Notes: generated by a model from the sequence alone, not told the origin. 64,000 nt of DNA from Bacteroidia bacterium (GCA_020852255.1 JADZBD010000018.1:206826-270825); one strand, 5' to 3'. Shown: positions 42,773-51,868, numbered from the stretch's first letter. Made by a program: numbers and translations.

Positions 42773-43148
42773 ATACCGCAATGATGCAGAATTCAACCGA
42801 CGACAGCAGTTTTGAAAAACGGTCGCCCGCAGCCTGCATATCTGCATCTTCTTTATGATGCTGCCAGATCACCCTCACTTTACTCCGGTTGTTCAATTCC
42901 TGAAGCATCATCAGTATTTTAAAAATCTGCTTGGCGGAAGCCGTATTGAAATATTCCAGATTGAAAATAAACTCTGTTTCTGTCTGCGGGGTAAGGGTAT
43001 AATCAGCAAGCCAGCTCAATATGGGAGTGTAAAATCCGGCAGCGTCTTCGGGATAGCTACGATAATGCATTTCGAATTTCCCGGTCGCCGGATCCAGAAA
43101 AACCTCGGGAGTGTCGTTAGAACGTGTAATGCGAAATACCTCAGGCAT
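42771..43148 (-). CDS. SiaC family regulatory phosphoprotein (DUF1987)
   Basis: DUF1987 protein, the family of Pseudomonas SiaC, which is phosphorylated by SiaB, dephosphorylated by SiaA and then activates a diguanylate cyclase. The 125-residue protein contains the conserved FNLEYFNTASAKQIFKIL stretch; T69 lies where SiaC has its phosphorylated threonine (T68), and S71 is a second candidate. FEMHYRSYPEDAAGFYTPIL near residue 25-44 also fits the family. It lies 6 nt downstream of the double SiaB-like kinase gene, the expected partner order. No SiaD-like GGDEF protein is in the window. Confidence 0.88.
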   Translation of the reverse strand: MPEVFRITRSNDTPEVFLDPATGKFEMHYRSYPEDAAGFYTPILSWLADYTLTPQTETEFIFNLEYFNTASAKQIFKILMMLQELNNRSKVRVIWQHHKEDADMQAAGDRFSKLLSSVEFCIIAV

Positions 43149-43154
43149 TGAACT

Positions 43155-44270
43155 TCAGTCTGGTATGCACAGACCCAAAGTTAATAAAGAATAGGAGTCA
43201 TCCAACCTGATGAAATCGTAACTAATTGAAGATCTGCACTTTAGCCGCATATCTATGAGTCCCAGCCCTGCTCCCTTAGCGCCCGGAACATCCTCATCCA
43301 TAAGTTTGGCAACATAAAACCGCTCCAATTCCTCTTTGTCAAAAGTGTTCACATGGTCAATTTTTGCTTTTAGTGGGGCGATCTTTTCATTGCGAATCAA
43401 ACTGCCGGCATAAAGAAGAGTCCGTTGGTCTTTCCTGCCGATCAGGAAAATCCCAGGCCGGGCATTATCAGCGGTGGCTATCCGCGCATCACCGTGTTTA
43501 TATATATTCTGCAGCAGCTCAACGATCAGATTAAATACTTTTCTGCGGGATGTTTCACTCTTCCCCTCTCCCATTTTACCTTCAATCATTCCCAACACTC
43601 CTCTTACGTTTTCTTGTGTAAAATTACCCTGATAAACCAGTTGTATGCTACGGTCGCACATCAGGCGAAAGAATTCCCGTGCCGATGTAAAATTCACCTC
43701 TTGTGATACAGGAAAAACCGTTTCACTGGGTCCCACTTTGATCTGAAAATAAAAATCGCATTCCTCACCGGCAGAATCTTCAAAGTAGTAATTGAGTTTA
43801 TTGCCGGAACGCCGCGCCATTTCGATCAGTCCCAGCCCGGCTCCTCCTTTCTTACTGATCTCTCCTGCCTGAAGTATTTCTGCACTGTAATTTTTAAGAT
43901 TGTCCTGATCCAGGCTATTCACCATATCGAGTTTAGACCGAAGGGCTTTCGCGGTAGTCTTCTGTATCTTGTTGCAGGATGTAATATAATATCCGTTGTT
44001 GATACCTTGAATAATAAAAAAACCCGGCGTTTCATCGCTTGCTTGCCCGGTCTCGGAGTGTCTGGTGATGTTCTGAAGCGATTCCACCATTATGAAATAC
44101 ACTTTTTTACGGATGCGGGTGCTCTCCCCAATGCTGTCCATGGTGGATTCGGCAAAGGAAAGGATGCTTCCGGTCAGATCATGGTTAAACTCCCCGTTGT
44201 ACAGGTAATTCAGATCATATTTTTCCATTTCCCGGAAAAGACGGGATATTACGGGGAAGTCGGACAACAT
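43155..44270 (-). CDS. Kinase with two fused SiaB-like domains (DUF6272)
   Basis: A 371-residue protein made of two SiaB-type histidine-kinase-like (GHKL) domains in tandem. Domain 1 covers about residues 18-180 and domain 2 about 207-371. Each has an N-box (MVESLQNITRH at 61-71; VELLQNIYKH at 250-259) and a glycine loop (GGAGLGLIEMAR at 142-153; KGAGLGLIDMR at 332-342). Known SiaB proteins have one such domain of about 180 residues. The domains are clearly diverged, so they may differ in specificity, for instance for SiaC residues. It is followed by the SiaC-like gene after 6 nt. Upstream it is divergent from the TauE/SafE gene with 56 nt between them. Confidence 0.85.
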   Translation of the reverse strand: MLSDFPVISRLFREMEKYDLNYLYNGEFNHDLTGSILSFAESTMDSIGESTRIRKKVYFIMVESLQNITRHSETGQASDETPGFFIIQGINNGYYITSCNKIQKTTAKALRSKLDMVNSLDQDNLKNYSAEILQAGEISKKGGAGLGLIEMARRSGNKLNYYFEDSAGEECDFYFQIKVGPSETVFPVSQEVNFTSAREFFRLMCDRSIQLVYQGNFTQENVRGVLGMIEGKMGEGKSETSRRKVFNLIVELLQNIYKHGDARIATADNARPGIFLIGRKDQRTLLYAGSLIRNEKIAPLKAKIDHVNTFDKEELERFYVAKLMDEDVPGAKGAGLGLIDMRLKCRSSISYDFIRLDDSYSLLTLGLCIPD

Positions 44271-44312
44271 AATGGTTTGTTAAGATACGAATTTCAGTGA
44301 AACTACTTGTTT

Positions 44313-44320
44313 GGTATCTT
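44313..44320 (+). promoter_or_regulatory. -7 box (TATCTTTG) for the TauE/SafE gene
   Basis: Perfect TAnnTTTG ending 6 nt before the ATG at 44327. A weaker TATCTTAA on the opposite strand (44280-44287) could serve the SiaB-like gene. Confidence 0.5.
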
Positions 44321-44326
44321 TGAGGC

Positions 44327-45121
44327 ATGGCACTTAGCGGCGCGCTCATCCTTATCCTGCTTGTTTCTGCAGGCGCAGCCTTTCTTACTTTTTTTTCGGG
44401 ATTCGGACTGGGCACCATTCTGCTTCCTGTTTTTAGCATTTTCTTACCTGTGGAGGTGGCCGTAGGGGCTACTGCCCTGGTGCATTTTATTACCAATATA
44501 ATCAAGGGCTCTTTGGTTTTCCGCCATGCAGACCGCGGCATCGTAATTCGATTCGGCACGGTTTCCATCCTCGGAGCGCTGGCGGGTGCGTGGCTATTCA
44601 CCCTGATGGACGCGGAAATTTTGCGGAAATTTTCTATTGGCAGCCTTGCATTCGAAATGAACCTGCCCGGCATAGTCATTGGCACCATTCTTATCGTATT
44701 CTCCTTTCTCGAGATGTTACCCGCCGGAAAGGGTTTTCAAATAGGGCGATCGTATCTTCTTTCAGGTGGATTTATTTCCGGATTTTTCGGCGGGCTCTCC
44801 GGTCATCAGGGGGCGCTTCGTACGGCTTTTCTCGCACGCACAGGGCTGGGAAAGGAAGCTTTTGTTGCTACAGGTGTACTCATCGCCTGCCTGGTCGACA
44901 TTACCCGTATCCCCGTATATGCAGGGAAGCTTACTTCATACGCCCAATGGGAAGATCCACTTTTCATTACTACGCTTGTCTGTTCCTGTACAGGAGCGGC
45001 AGCAGGCGCAGTTATTGGTAACTACACGCTGAAAAAATCAAGTTATTCTTTTGTACGGTCCGTTGTGAGTGTATTTCTGCTGCTGATGGGCATCCTGATG
45101 ATAATGGGGATCCGTTGGTAG
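44327..45121 (+). CDS. TauE/SafE family anion exporter
   Basis: Inner-membrane permease of the sulfite exporter TauE/SafE family, with 264 residues and about eight hydrophobic segments in two repeats. The first repeat has LILILLVSAGAAFLTFFSGFGLGTILLPVF with the SGFGLG signature; the second has SGFFGGLSGHQGALRTAF at about residue 150. Substrates of this group are sulfite, sulfoacetate or other organosulfur anions; none can be assigned here. Its 3' end overlaps the convergent rhomboid gene by 84 nt, so both C-termini are fixed by the same DNA. Confidence 0.9.
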   Translation: MALSGALILILLVSAGAAFLTFFSGFGLGTILLPVFSIFLPVEVAVGATALVHFITNIIKGSLVFRHADRGIVIRFGTVSILGALAGAWLFTLMDAEILRKFSIGSLAFEMNLPGIVIGTILIVFSFLEMLPAGKGFQIGRSYLLSGGFISGFFGGLSGHQGALRTAFLARTGLGKEAFVATGVLIACLVDITRIPVYAGKLTSYAQWEDPLFITTLVCSCTGAAAGAVIGNYTLKKSSYSFVRSVVSVFLLLMGILMIMGIRW

Positions 45122-45766
45122 ATTCCCGTCACGATGATGCTGTCGTGATCTGTAATCGTCCGTAAGATGGTCATCGTCCGGTAATTCCTCTTCCCTTTCT
45201 TCCGATGGTCCGGCCCGCCGTTTCAGAAATGCAAGAGCCACGCCACTCACAGCCCCCGACAGGTGTCCTTCCCAGGAAATTCCGGGATCAAGAGGCAACA
45301 CTCCCCAGATTAAACTGCCGTAGAGGAATAATACAATGGCACTTATAAAAAGCAGGCGCCTCTCCCAGCGTATTATTCCACTGAAAAATAAAAATGCGGC
45401 AAGCCCGTAAATAATCCCACTGGCGCCAATGTGATTGGTGCCGGATTGCCCAATTATCCACGTGAACAGGCCAGAAAATATCCAGATCATGGCAACTACC
45501 TGGTAGGAGACTTCGCGGTAAGTATACAACGTTAGTAGCGTAAGAAGAAAAATGGGAAGTGTGTTTGAAAAAAGATGTTCCCAGTTTTCGTGAAGCAGTG
45601 GTGAAAGCAGGATGCCGTAGGCATGGGTTGTTTCGCGCGGTACAATTCCAGGTAAACTGTTACCTAACAGAGTATGCGTAACCGCAAAACTGATCCAAAG
45701 CACGGCGGTAAACAGGAAGGCGGATAACACCGAAATATTCCACCTTCGGCGTTCGGTTTCCTTCAT
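45038..45766 (-). CDS. Rhomboid family intramembrane serine protease
   Basis: Six-helix rhomboid protease of 242 residues. The catalytic serine lies in the NHIGASG motif and the histidine in WEGHLSGAVSG; HENWEHLFSN in loop 1/helix 2 is also typical. The cytoplasmic C-terminal tail (about 45 residues) is acidic first, then rich in His and Gln (HQDAHQQQ). The ATG at 45766 overlaps the stop of the CotH gene by 4 nt; a longer version from 45808 is unlikely. The last 28 codons overlap the TauE gene on the other strand. It ends a TamB-CotH-rhomboid unit. Confidence 0.9.
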   Translation of the reverse strand: MKETERRRWNISVLSAFLFTAVLWISFAVTHTLLGNSLPGIVPRETTHAYGILLSPLLHENWEHLFSNTLPIFLLTLLTLYTYREVSYQVVAMIWIFSGLFTWIIGQSGTNHIGASGIIYGLAAFLFFSGIIRWERRLLFISAIVLFLYGSLIWGVLPLDPGISWEGHLSGAVSGVALAFLKRRAGPSEEREEELPDDDHLTDDYRSRQHHRDGNLPTDPHYHQDAHQQQKYTHNGPYKRIT

Positions 45767-47328
45767 TTTTCTTCTGTAATCATCAGCAGGCGTGTGATGT
45801 CTCTGCACGGTCCGCCGGTTCTGACAAAATATATTCCTTGTTGCATACCGGTAAGGTTAACCGGTATTTCCATCTGACCGGGTTGCATGGGAATCTGCTG
45901 CCTGAAAACGATCCGGCCCAGCACATCAGCGATAAGTAATTCTGTATCCTGGTCTTCTGAAGGTACTCCGAAACGCAGGGTTACTGTTCCGGAAACCGGG
46001 TTGGGTATGAGCAGTAACTCCTCGCTTTTATTCTCCGGCAGCAGCTCCCTAAGGTAGCAGCTATAATTCCGGAAACACATTTGCCGGATTACGCTGGTTC
46101 TCCTCTTTTTTATAAAATCTTTCAGTCCGGGCACTTCCGTCGCCATTAAAAAAGCATTCACGCCCTCATAGCCCAAATTTTTTTCAAATTCTTCCGTGGT
46201 AAACATCCGGTTCTCCTCGGGTTCAGCGTAGACATCAGCGCGTATTCTGCCTGCAAGAGAATCAATGACCGGAAAGAGCCGTGGGGCGGCCAGTTCTGAA
46301 TAAAGAAAGTCACACATATAGGAATAGTAGGCGGATGCGAATTCAGGCGTGCGGTAGAAATTCAGATGCAAAGGCCGCGAAGTCATTGGATGAAACATGT
46401 GGGTGATATCTGTCTGATCCGGCGGATTAGAGAACCACGTTGGAAATGCGCCGAAAACAATACTTACATCCCAGGTGATCCAGCGGAATTTTCCTGTAAG
46501 TGAATCATCGTAGATATAATAGTTATGCGCCAGGTGAAGATAAGAGTCAAGATTAACGAACAGATTGTTCAGCACCCAGGCTTTCAGGTACATATCCGAA
46601 TCAAAATTATCCTGCATGTTCTGATAAAATGCAGTGCCGCTGTTATTAACCTGATCAATGAAGGCAATGAAACGCGACCAGTCGTTGGCAGTTTCATTCG
46701 TTTTCAATTCATAATCATTGTAGTACGCCACGGGATCCCAGCCCTGCCATTCCAGCGTACCGTTGGGATCTCCCTTGTACAGATTACCGTCGTTGCCTCC
46801 AAAGTGAGTCTGCAGAAACCGTTTATCCACCGGTTCCACAATTTTGTACAATCCCACATATTGACCGTTATAAGAAAGCCTCGCATAAGTACATCGCGGA
46901 GCCGGTATCCCGTTTCTGTTCAGGATATCCAGAAAAATTTTTTCCCTCAACATGGTCGGGTCGAAGGAGCTGTTGTTGAGGTGTATAGACCGCAAGCCAT
47001 CGAGTTCCTGCCCGCTCACATATTCGTTGAACTGAATTTTGACGGGCTTTTTCATTCCCGGATGACCAAAAGTGGAATTTCCCTTCAGCCGCACTCCCAC
47101 ACTGTCCATCGGAATACCGTTGAAAGTCATTTTTCCTCTCATATAAACATCCTGCCCGATGTTGTCACCGAACTGCTTATAGGCCAACAAAGAATCCCAG
47201 AAAGCAGGTTGGCCGAATTCAATGTTAATGGTATGAATCTGAGATGAATTAAATATCACATCACCCGGATTCTGGGCATGCAGCATACCGGTGAGTGTGA
47301 TGAACAGAACAGTGATATGCTTCAGCAC
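45763..47328 (-). CDS. CotH kinase family protein with T9SS sorting domain
   Basis: Secreted CotH-family protein; CotH proteins are atypical protein kinases that phosphorylate other proteins on the cell or spore surface. The signal peptide covers 1-18. The CotH part (about 65-395) has GVRLKGNSTFG, the MLREKIFLDILNRNGIPAPR region and ITWDVSIVFGAF, which matches the catalytic/metal-binding DxD-like part. The last 80 residues form a T9SS type A sorting domain (LIPNPVSGTVTLRF; LGRIVF; GIYFVR), sending it out through type IX secretion. It has 521 residues. It lies 5 nt after tamB and overlaps the rhomboid gene by 4 nt. Confidence 0.9.
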   Translation of the reverse strand: MLKHITVLFITLTGMLHAQNPGDVIFNSSQIHTINIEFGQPAFWDSLLAYKQFGDNIGQDVYMRGKMTFNGIPMDSVGVRLKGNSTFGHPGMKKPVKIQFNEYVSGQELDGLRSIHLNNSSFDPTMLREKIFLDILNRNGIPAPRCTYARLSYNGQYVGLYKIVEPVDKRFLQTHFGGNDGNLYKGDPNGTLEWQGWDPVAYYNDYELKTNETANDWSRFIAFIDQVNNSGTAFYQNMQDNFDSDMYLKAWVLNNLFVNLDSYLHLAHNYYIYDDSLTGKFRWITWDVSIVFGAFPTWFSNPPDQTDITHMFHPMTSRPLHLNFYRTPEFASAYYSYMCDFLYSELAAPRLFPVIDSLAGRIRADVYAEPEENRMFTTEEFEKNLGYEGVNAFLMATEVPGLKDFIKKRRTSVIRQMCFRNYSCYLRELLPENKSEELLLIPNPVSGTVTLRFGVPSEDQDTELLIADVLGRIVFRQQIPMQPGQMEIPVNLTGMQQGIYFVRTGGPCRDITRLLMITEEK

Positions 47329-47333
47329 CGGCT

Positions 47334-50300
47334 TCAGGTTGCTTTCTTATTTCTTTTCAGTTTCTCGGTATACCTGCGATAGAGGTCTCCAATGGTTTCG
47401 AAATCTTCACGATAAAAAATACCGATTCCCTGAGTGTAAGGAGCCTCCGTATTCACCACGGTATTGTCGTTTGCCTTGTTGAAGGCCTTTACCCGTACTT
47501 TTCCGTCGTCCGTAATCTTATATTCTGCGTTAATCTCACCCACAATCGCGTTTGTGTTTCCCTGTGTGCTGTTGTTGGCCACCGACCCGTCAATGATCAG
47601 GCGGTCGTTCAGCAGGTGCTTGCTGAGTGCTACTTCCAGCTGGTCGGAACTGATATCGTCACCCGGACGGTAATTTACTCTCAGATCAAATTCAGTAGAC
47701 ACACCGGAAAGAATATTACTCAACTGGTTGCTGAGCATTTCAAATCCGGTAACGCTGGCTACGTTGGCATTAGCGTTGATATCTGAAAATCCTACCAGCG
47801 ATTGCGGTGTCACAAATGTATTAAGCACCAGAAGAGAAAATACCTGCCGGTTCATTTCCATTTCGGTATTCATGTAACCTTTCACTGTCTGCAACACACT
47901 GGCGTCAACACTCGGAAGGTCCACGTCAAAAGAGATGTCGGGGGTGAGCAGGTTCTTTGTCATGTTCAGAACGCAATTCACCGGATAGCGCCGTTTATAC
48001 ACACCCGAAGAGTCTTCCGGAAACATTACCTGCAGGGAAGTTCTTACTTCGTAAAGCGCTTTCAGGTTAATTTCGGCATTATAAGGATCGCCTGTCCACT
48101 GTATAGTACTCCCCTTCTCTACCCTGAATTTTTTATTGATAATATTTTGCAGCGTAAAAAGGTATTCTCCTTCCGTAATATTGTAATCTCCGAACATGGC
48201 AAAATTACCCAGCGAATTGATTTCCATTCGCAGATTACCGTCTCCCCTTCCCTTGATAATATCTCCCACTTTCGGATCAAACAGAATCTGGCATTCTGCA
48301 TCCGGCGTTATCTCAAGGTCCAGGTTAAGGGTGAATCCTGACAGATCTACTTTTTGCTGATTCTTCTTAAAACTGATACTGTCCTTATCAATGAAACTTA
48401 TAAACGTACTCTCGCTGACTTCTGACGGTCCTGAAAGTGGGATAAAGAATTGCGTGTAATCCAATTTCTTGTTACGGGGATTCATGGATTTTTCCGTCTT
48501 GAGAGCGGCATCAATCTGCAGCGTCTGATCCACGAAGCCAAACACGTTCACCCGGCCGGTCACAAATGCTTTTCCGTAGTAAAGAGCATTTTGTGCTTCC
48601 GTAGTGTTCATGGCCATGAACTTATTGGCCCAGATGTCAATATCCAGCTGGAAGTTAGAGTAATTCTCATGAAAGATCCTGCCGTTCACTATCGCGGTCT
48701 GCCCGTAGTAGTCGTTGATCAGCAATGAATCAAAGCGTATGGAACCTGGTTCAAGATAAATGGAATCCGTAAAGCTGTAACTGTTGTTGGGATTCAGGTA
48801 ATCCATCTGCAGATTTTTCATTTGTAAAACAGCAAAGCCTGTGATCTTCGGGTTGTTCAGTTCCCCTGCGATGTTTACTTTTCCTGAAGCGTACCCGCGA
48901 AACCTGCTGAACACACTTTTCAGGAATGGTTCAAAGAACACCAGACCGAAATTGGTGATGCCCACGTCCATATTGATATTGTCCTTCGTCTTTCCCGGAA
49001 AATATTTTCCGGAAAATGTGAAATTCTTCTGGTCGTTGTTATATTTCGAAAACGATCCTGAAAGGGAGATCACATCCTTTTGCTTGTCGTAGATAGAAAT
49101 AACTGATCCCGTGCCAATCTCTTCCTTGTTGATCCACATTTTCTTAAAATCAAATCCGCTGCTGAAAATCAGCTGGGATGGATTATAGAGATTACTGAGG
49201 GTAGAACCTCCCGTAATAGTACCCTTCAGTCCGATGCCTGCTCCATGCGTTAAAGCATTGAGATTCCCCAGATTGAAATCCCTGAACTCAACCAGCAGCT
49301 GATCTTCCTTGTTCCGGGAAATGCTTCCGTGAATTTTCACCTCCTGCTTGTCGTGCGCAAATACGAGATCATCTATTATGATCTTCCCCGAATCCATAAC
49401 CATCCGATTAGTACCGCTGATCTTCCATAGTGAATCTTCTACCACGAGGCTGGAATCGGTAGGAAGCAATGAACCGATAATTTTCGGATATTCCACCATG
49501 TTCACTAAAAGCTTCAGGTCGCCGCGGTTTGCCTTTTTTGTCTTGTTGCGCCAGTCAATCCCTATTAAAACAGTATCATTAAATAGCCGCGTAGTGAACC
49601 GCATTCCATCCATTCGAAGGGTGTCCCTGATTTTCCAAACGTCAGCATAACTGACAAGGTCAAAACTTTCATCGCCTGTTTGAGCTTCGAGTTTCCACCC
49701 CTTCATTTCTGTACCGGCAAATCCGATGGAACCGGATTTTCCCTGCATATCAAAATATCCCCGCTTGCTATTGTATTTTCCTTTTAGCGTGGTGGCATGA
49801 GCAATGTTGAGATCAGGCATAAAAAGGCGGGTAACCGGCTTCGTGTTCTTGAATACTACCAGGTATTCAAACTCCTCCCTGACCTTCTGCTTCTTCACAC
49901 TCTTGGATTTAAGATAATCTCTGGGGAGAAGAGAGGTAACATACAACGACATCACATCAAAGAACGATCCTCCCAACTCCTGCAGTCGGTACTTTCCCGT
50001 GATATGCACGTCCATCATATCTGAAATAATTTTCAGACTTCGCTTACCTCCCTCCTCATAAGCACGGAGAAGAAAATCCTTCAGTTCAAAACTCTCCGTT
50101 CCCTGGGTATAATGAATATTCTTCAGCTTGATATTTCCTTTCGCGTCATCAAGATTGTTCAGTGCCATCAGAATTTCCAAATCCATACCTACTACCAGCG
50201 CCGGTGATGTCTTGTATAAATTCAACGTATCCAGATTTGCGCGGTCAACGGTGGCGTTGAAATCCATGGTCATTGGACTTTTCCCGAAATCCGCAGTTCC

Positions 50301-51842
50301 TTCAAACCCAAAATGGATGTTGGGATCATCTACGCTCATCCGGCCATTGAAAACACGCTTGGCAAGACTTCCCTTTACATCCAGGTTTTTGTAGGCATAA
50401 TTGTTTACTACCAGGCTGTGTATCTTTCCTTCAATATCGGCTTTGATTTCCTTCAGCTTAATTCCCTGGCCATCTACCACCAGATCCATGCTGATAGAAC
50501 CCATACTTTCGGAAGAATGCAGGAGTTTCCCGATATCAAATCCCTGACTTCCCAAACGCCCTTTATAACTAACCAGACCCGTCACAGGATCCTGTCGCAG
50601 TTTTAAATCCGTATAGACATTCCCAAGTGCAGTTGTAATGTTGCCATGGGAAACCAGATCATAGTAGTATCCGGAAATTCTACCCTTATACTTCACCTTT
50701 CCGAGATAGGCCATATTGGGAGAGAGTTCCATGTTTTTTCCCTGATCGTAAGGCGCGAGCGGAATCCGCTCAATGTCCTGCTTGGAGGTGGTCAGGTCTG
50801 CAATATCAAGATGAATGTAGGTCTCCTCAAGATTCGGTAGCCCGGTCATTTCAAAATCTCCAGCAAAATGGGTATGATCTCCGAATTTCAGATCCATATC
50901 TCTTGCTTTAAGATCAGAGAGCGGCCCGGAAATCTTTCCCGAAAATGACGCTGAACGGTCAAAACCGATGAGATCGGGCACAAAATATCCAAGATCACTC
51001 ACCCACAAACGAACGTCTTTAAGCTCAGCTCTGATCTTCACTTTTTCCATAAATGCGTCGAATGCTTCGTAATTCTTGTAGCGCAAACTGAGGTTGGTAG
51101 AAATAACACTTTGATTCAGTGCAAGCAGCAAGCCGGTAAATTTCATCTTATCCGGTGCGATGCTGAACTGGGAGGTAAACTGGCGAATGATCATGCCGCA
51201 TTTCTCTTTTCCTTCCAGTTTGGCCAGCCGCAGGGAGACGGTATCTTCCTCCAGGCTGATTTCGGTGATCAGGGCCGACACATCGGAAAAGCTCATATCC
51301 GAAAAATTTAAGCCCCGGGTGGTGGATGTGTCATGGTGATCTTTGTAAGTAAAATGGATTTTTTCAAGGATCAGGTCTCCGTAAGTGATATCCCAGGATG
51401 CAGAATGTGTATCCGTTGTATCTGTTGTTGCAAATGCATCGGCAAGAAACTGAAAATTCATCACCGAATCATCCGCATAACGGGCAATGCCTACTGTGGC
51501 ATGGCTCAGTGAGACCTTTTCAATATTCATTTTTTGCTTCGTACGGTCAAATCCGGAAATTACTGCGCCGAGCTCTTCTGCGTAAAGCAGGGTGTCGTTC
51601 TTCAGGTCCAGTACCAGCACCTCACGGAATTTCAAGCGATTGAAGAAATCCACCTCCACGGTTCCCACCGAAATCTTTCCCCCGCTCTCTCGCTCCAGCC
51701 ACGATCCCATCTGACCGGTTAGCCAGGTCTGAAAAGTATAGCTCTGGATGAGTAAGAAGAGCAGCAAGCCCAGCACGAGCAGGCCACTCACGGTCCAGGC
51801 CGAGGCCTTCCATAACTTTTTGATAAATTTGCCACCGGCCAT
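47334..51842 (-). CDS. TamB-like translocation/assembly protein (DUF490)
   Basis: Inner-membrane-anchored, periplasm-spanning protein of the AsmA/TamB superfamily, involved in outer-membrane biogenesis or phospholipid transport. The single N-terminal helix lies at residues 12-34; the following 1450 residues are beta-strand rich with many hydrophobic alternations, such as GNITTALGNVYTDLKLR, and the C-terminal DUF490 (TamB) domain covers about 1080-1480 with YNITEGEYLFTLQN and the final LSKHLLNDRLIIDGSV. It has 1502 residues. The ATG lies only 7 nt after a TAAATTTG box and 26 nt from the tsaD start on the other strand. Confidence 0.93.
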   Translation of the reverse strand: MAGGKFIKKLWKASAWTVSGLLVLGLLLFLLIQSYTFQTWLTGQMGSWLERESGGKISVGTVEVDFFNRLKFREVLVLDLKNDTLLYAEELGAVISGFDRTKQKMNIEKVSLSHATVGIARYADDSVMNFQFLADAFATTDTTDTHSASWDITYGDLILEKIHFTYKDHHDTSTTRGLNFSDMSFSDVSALITEISLEEDTVSLRLAKLEGKEKCGMIIRQFTSQFSIAPDKMKFTGLLLALNQSVISTNLSLRYKNYEAFDAFMEKVKIRAELKDVRLWVSDLGYFVPDLIGFDRSASFSGKISGPLSDLKARDMDLKFGDHTHFAGDFEMTGLPNLEETYIHLDIADLTTSKQDIERIPLAPYDQGKNMELSPNMAYLGKVKYKGRISGYYYDLVSHGNITTALGNVYTDLKLRQDPVTGLVSYKGRLGSQGFDIGKLLHSSESMGSISMDLVVDGQGIKLKEIKADIEGKIHSLVVNNYAYKNLDVKGSLAKRVFNGRMSVDDPNIHFGFEGTADFGKSPMTMDFNATVDRANLDTLNLYKTSPALVVGMDLEILMALNNLDDAKGNIKLKNIHYTQGTESFELKDFLLRAYEEGGKRSLKIISDMMDVHITGKYRLQELGGSFFDVMSLYVTSLLPRDYLKSKSVKKQKVREEFEYLVVFKNTKPVTRLFMPDLNIAHATTLKGKYNSKRGYFDMQGKSGSIGFAGTEMKGWKLEAQTGDESFDLVSYADVWKIRDTLRMDGMRFTTRLFNDTVLIGIDWRNKTKKANRGDLKLLVNMVEYPKIIGSLLPTDSSLVVEDSLWKISGTNRMVMDSGKIIIDDLVFAHDKQEVKIHGSISRNKEDQLLVEFRDFNLGNLNALTHGAGIGLKGTITGGSTLSNLYNPSQLIFSSGFDFKKMWINKEEIGTGSVISIYDKQKDVISLSGSFSKYNNDQKNFTFSGKYFPGKTKDNINMDVGITNFGLVFFEPFLKSVFSRFRGYASGKVNIAGELNNPKITGFAVLQMKNLQMDYLNPNNSYSFTDSIYLEPGSIRFDSLLINDYYGQTAIVNGRIFHENYSNFQLDIDIWANKFMAMNTTEAQNALYYGKAFVTGRVNVFGFVDQTLQIDAALKTEKSMNPRNKKLDYTQFFIPLSGPSEVSESTFISFIDKDSISFKKNQQKVDLSGFTLNLDLEITPDAECQILFDPKVGDIIKGRGDGNLRMEINSLGNFAMFGDYNITEGEYLFTLQNIINKKFRVEKGSTIQWTGDPYNAEINLKALYEVRTSLQVMFPEDSSGVYKRRYPVNCVLNMTKNLLTPDISFDVDLPSVDASVLQTVKGYMNTEMEMNRQVFSLLVLNTFVTPQSLVGFSDINANANVASVTGFEMLSNQLSNILSGVSTEFDLRVNYRPGDDISSDQLEVALSKHLLNDRLIIDGSVANNSTQGNTNAIVGEINAEYKITDDGKVRVKAFNKANDNTVVNTEAPYTQGIGIFYREDFETIGDLYRRYTEKLKRNKKAT

Positions 51843-51849
51843 TACCTTA

Positions 51850-51857
51850 CAAATTTA
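51850..51857 (-). promoter_or_regulatory. -7 box (TAAATTTG) for tamB
   Basis: Perfect TAnnTTTG on the minus strand, 7 nt before the tamB ATG. The box lies in the 26-nt gap to the divergent tsaD gene, so the rest of the promoter must lie inside tsaD. Confidence 0.48.
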
Positions 51858-51868
51858 ATCATTCCTGC

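Noticed and set aside
46525..47247. A 240-codon open frame on the + strand
   Set aside because: It lies entirely antisense to the CotH gene, which has a signal peptide, family motifs and a T9SS tail. The antisense frame has no recognisable pattern.
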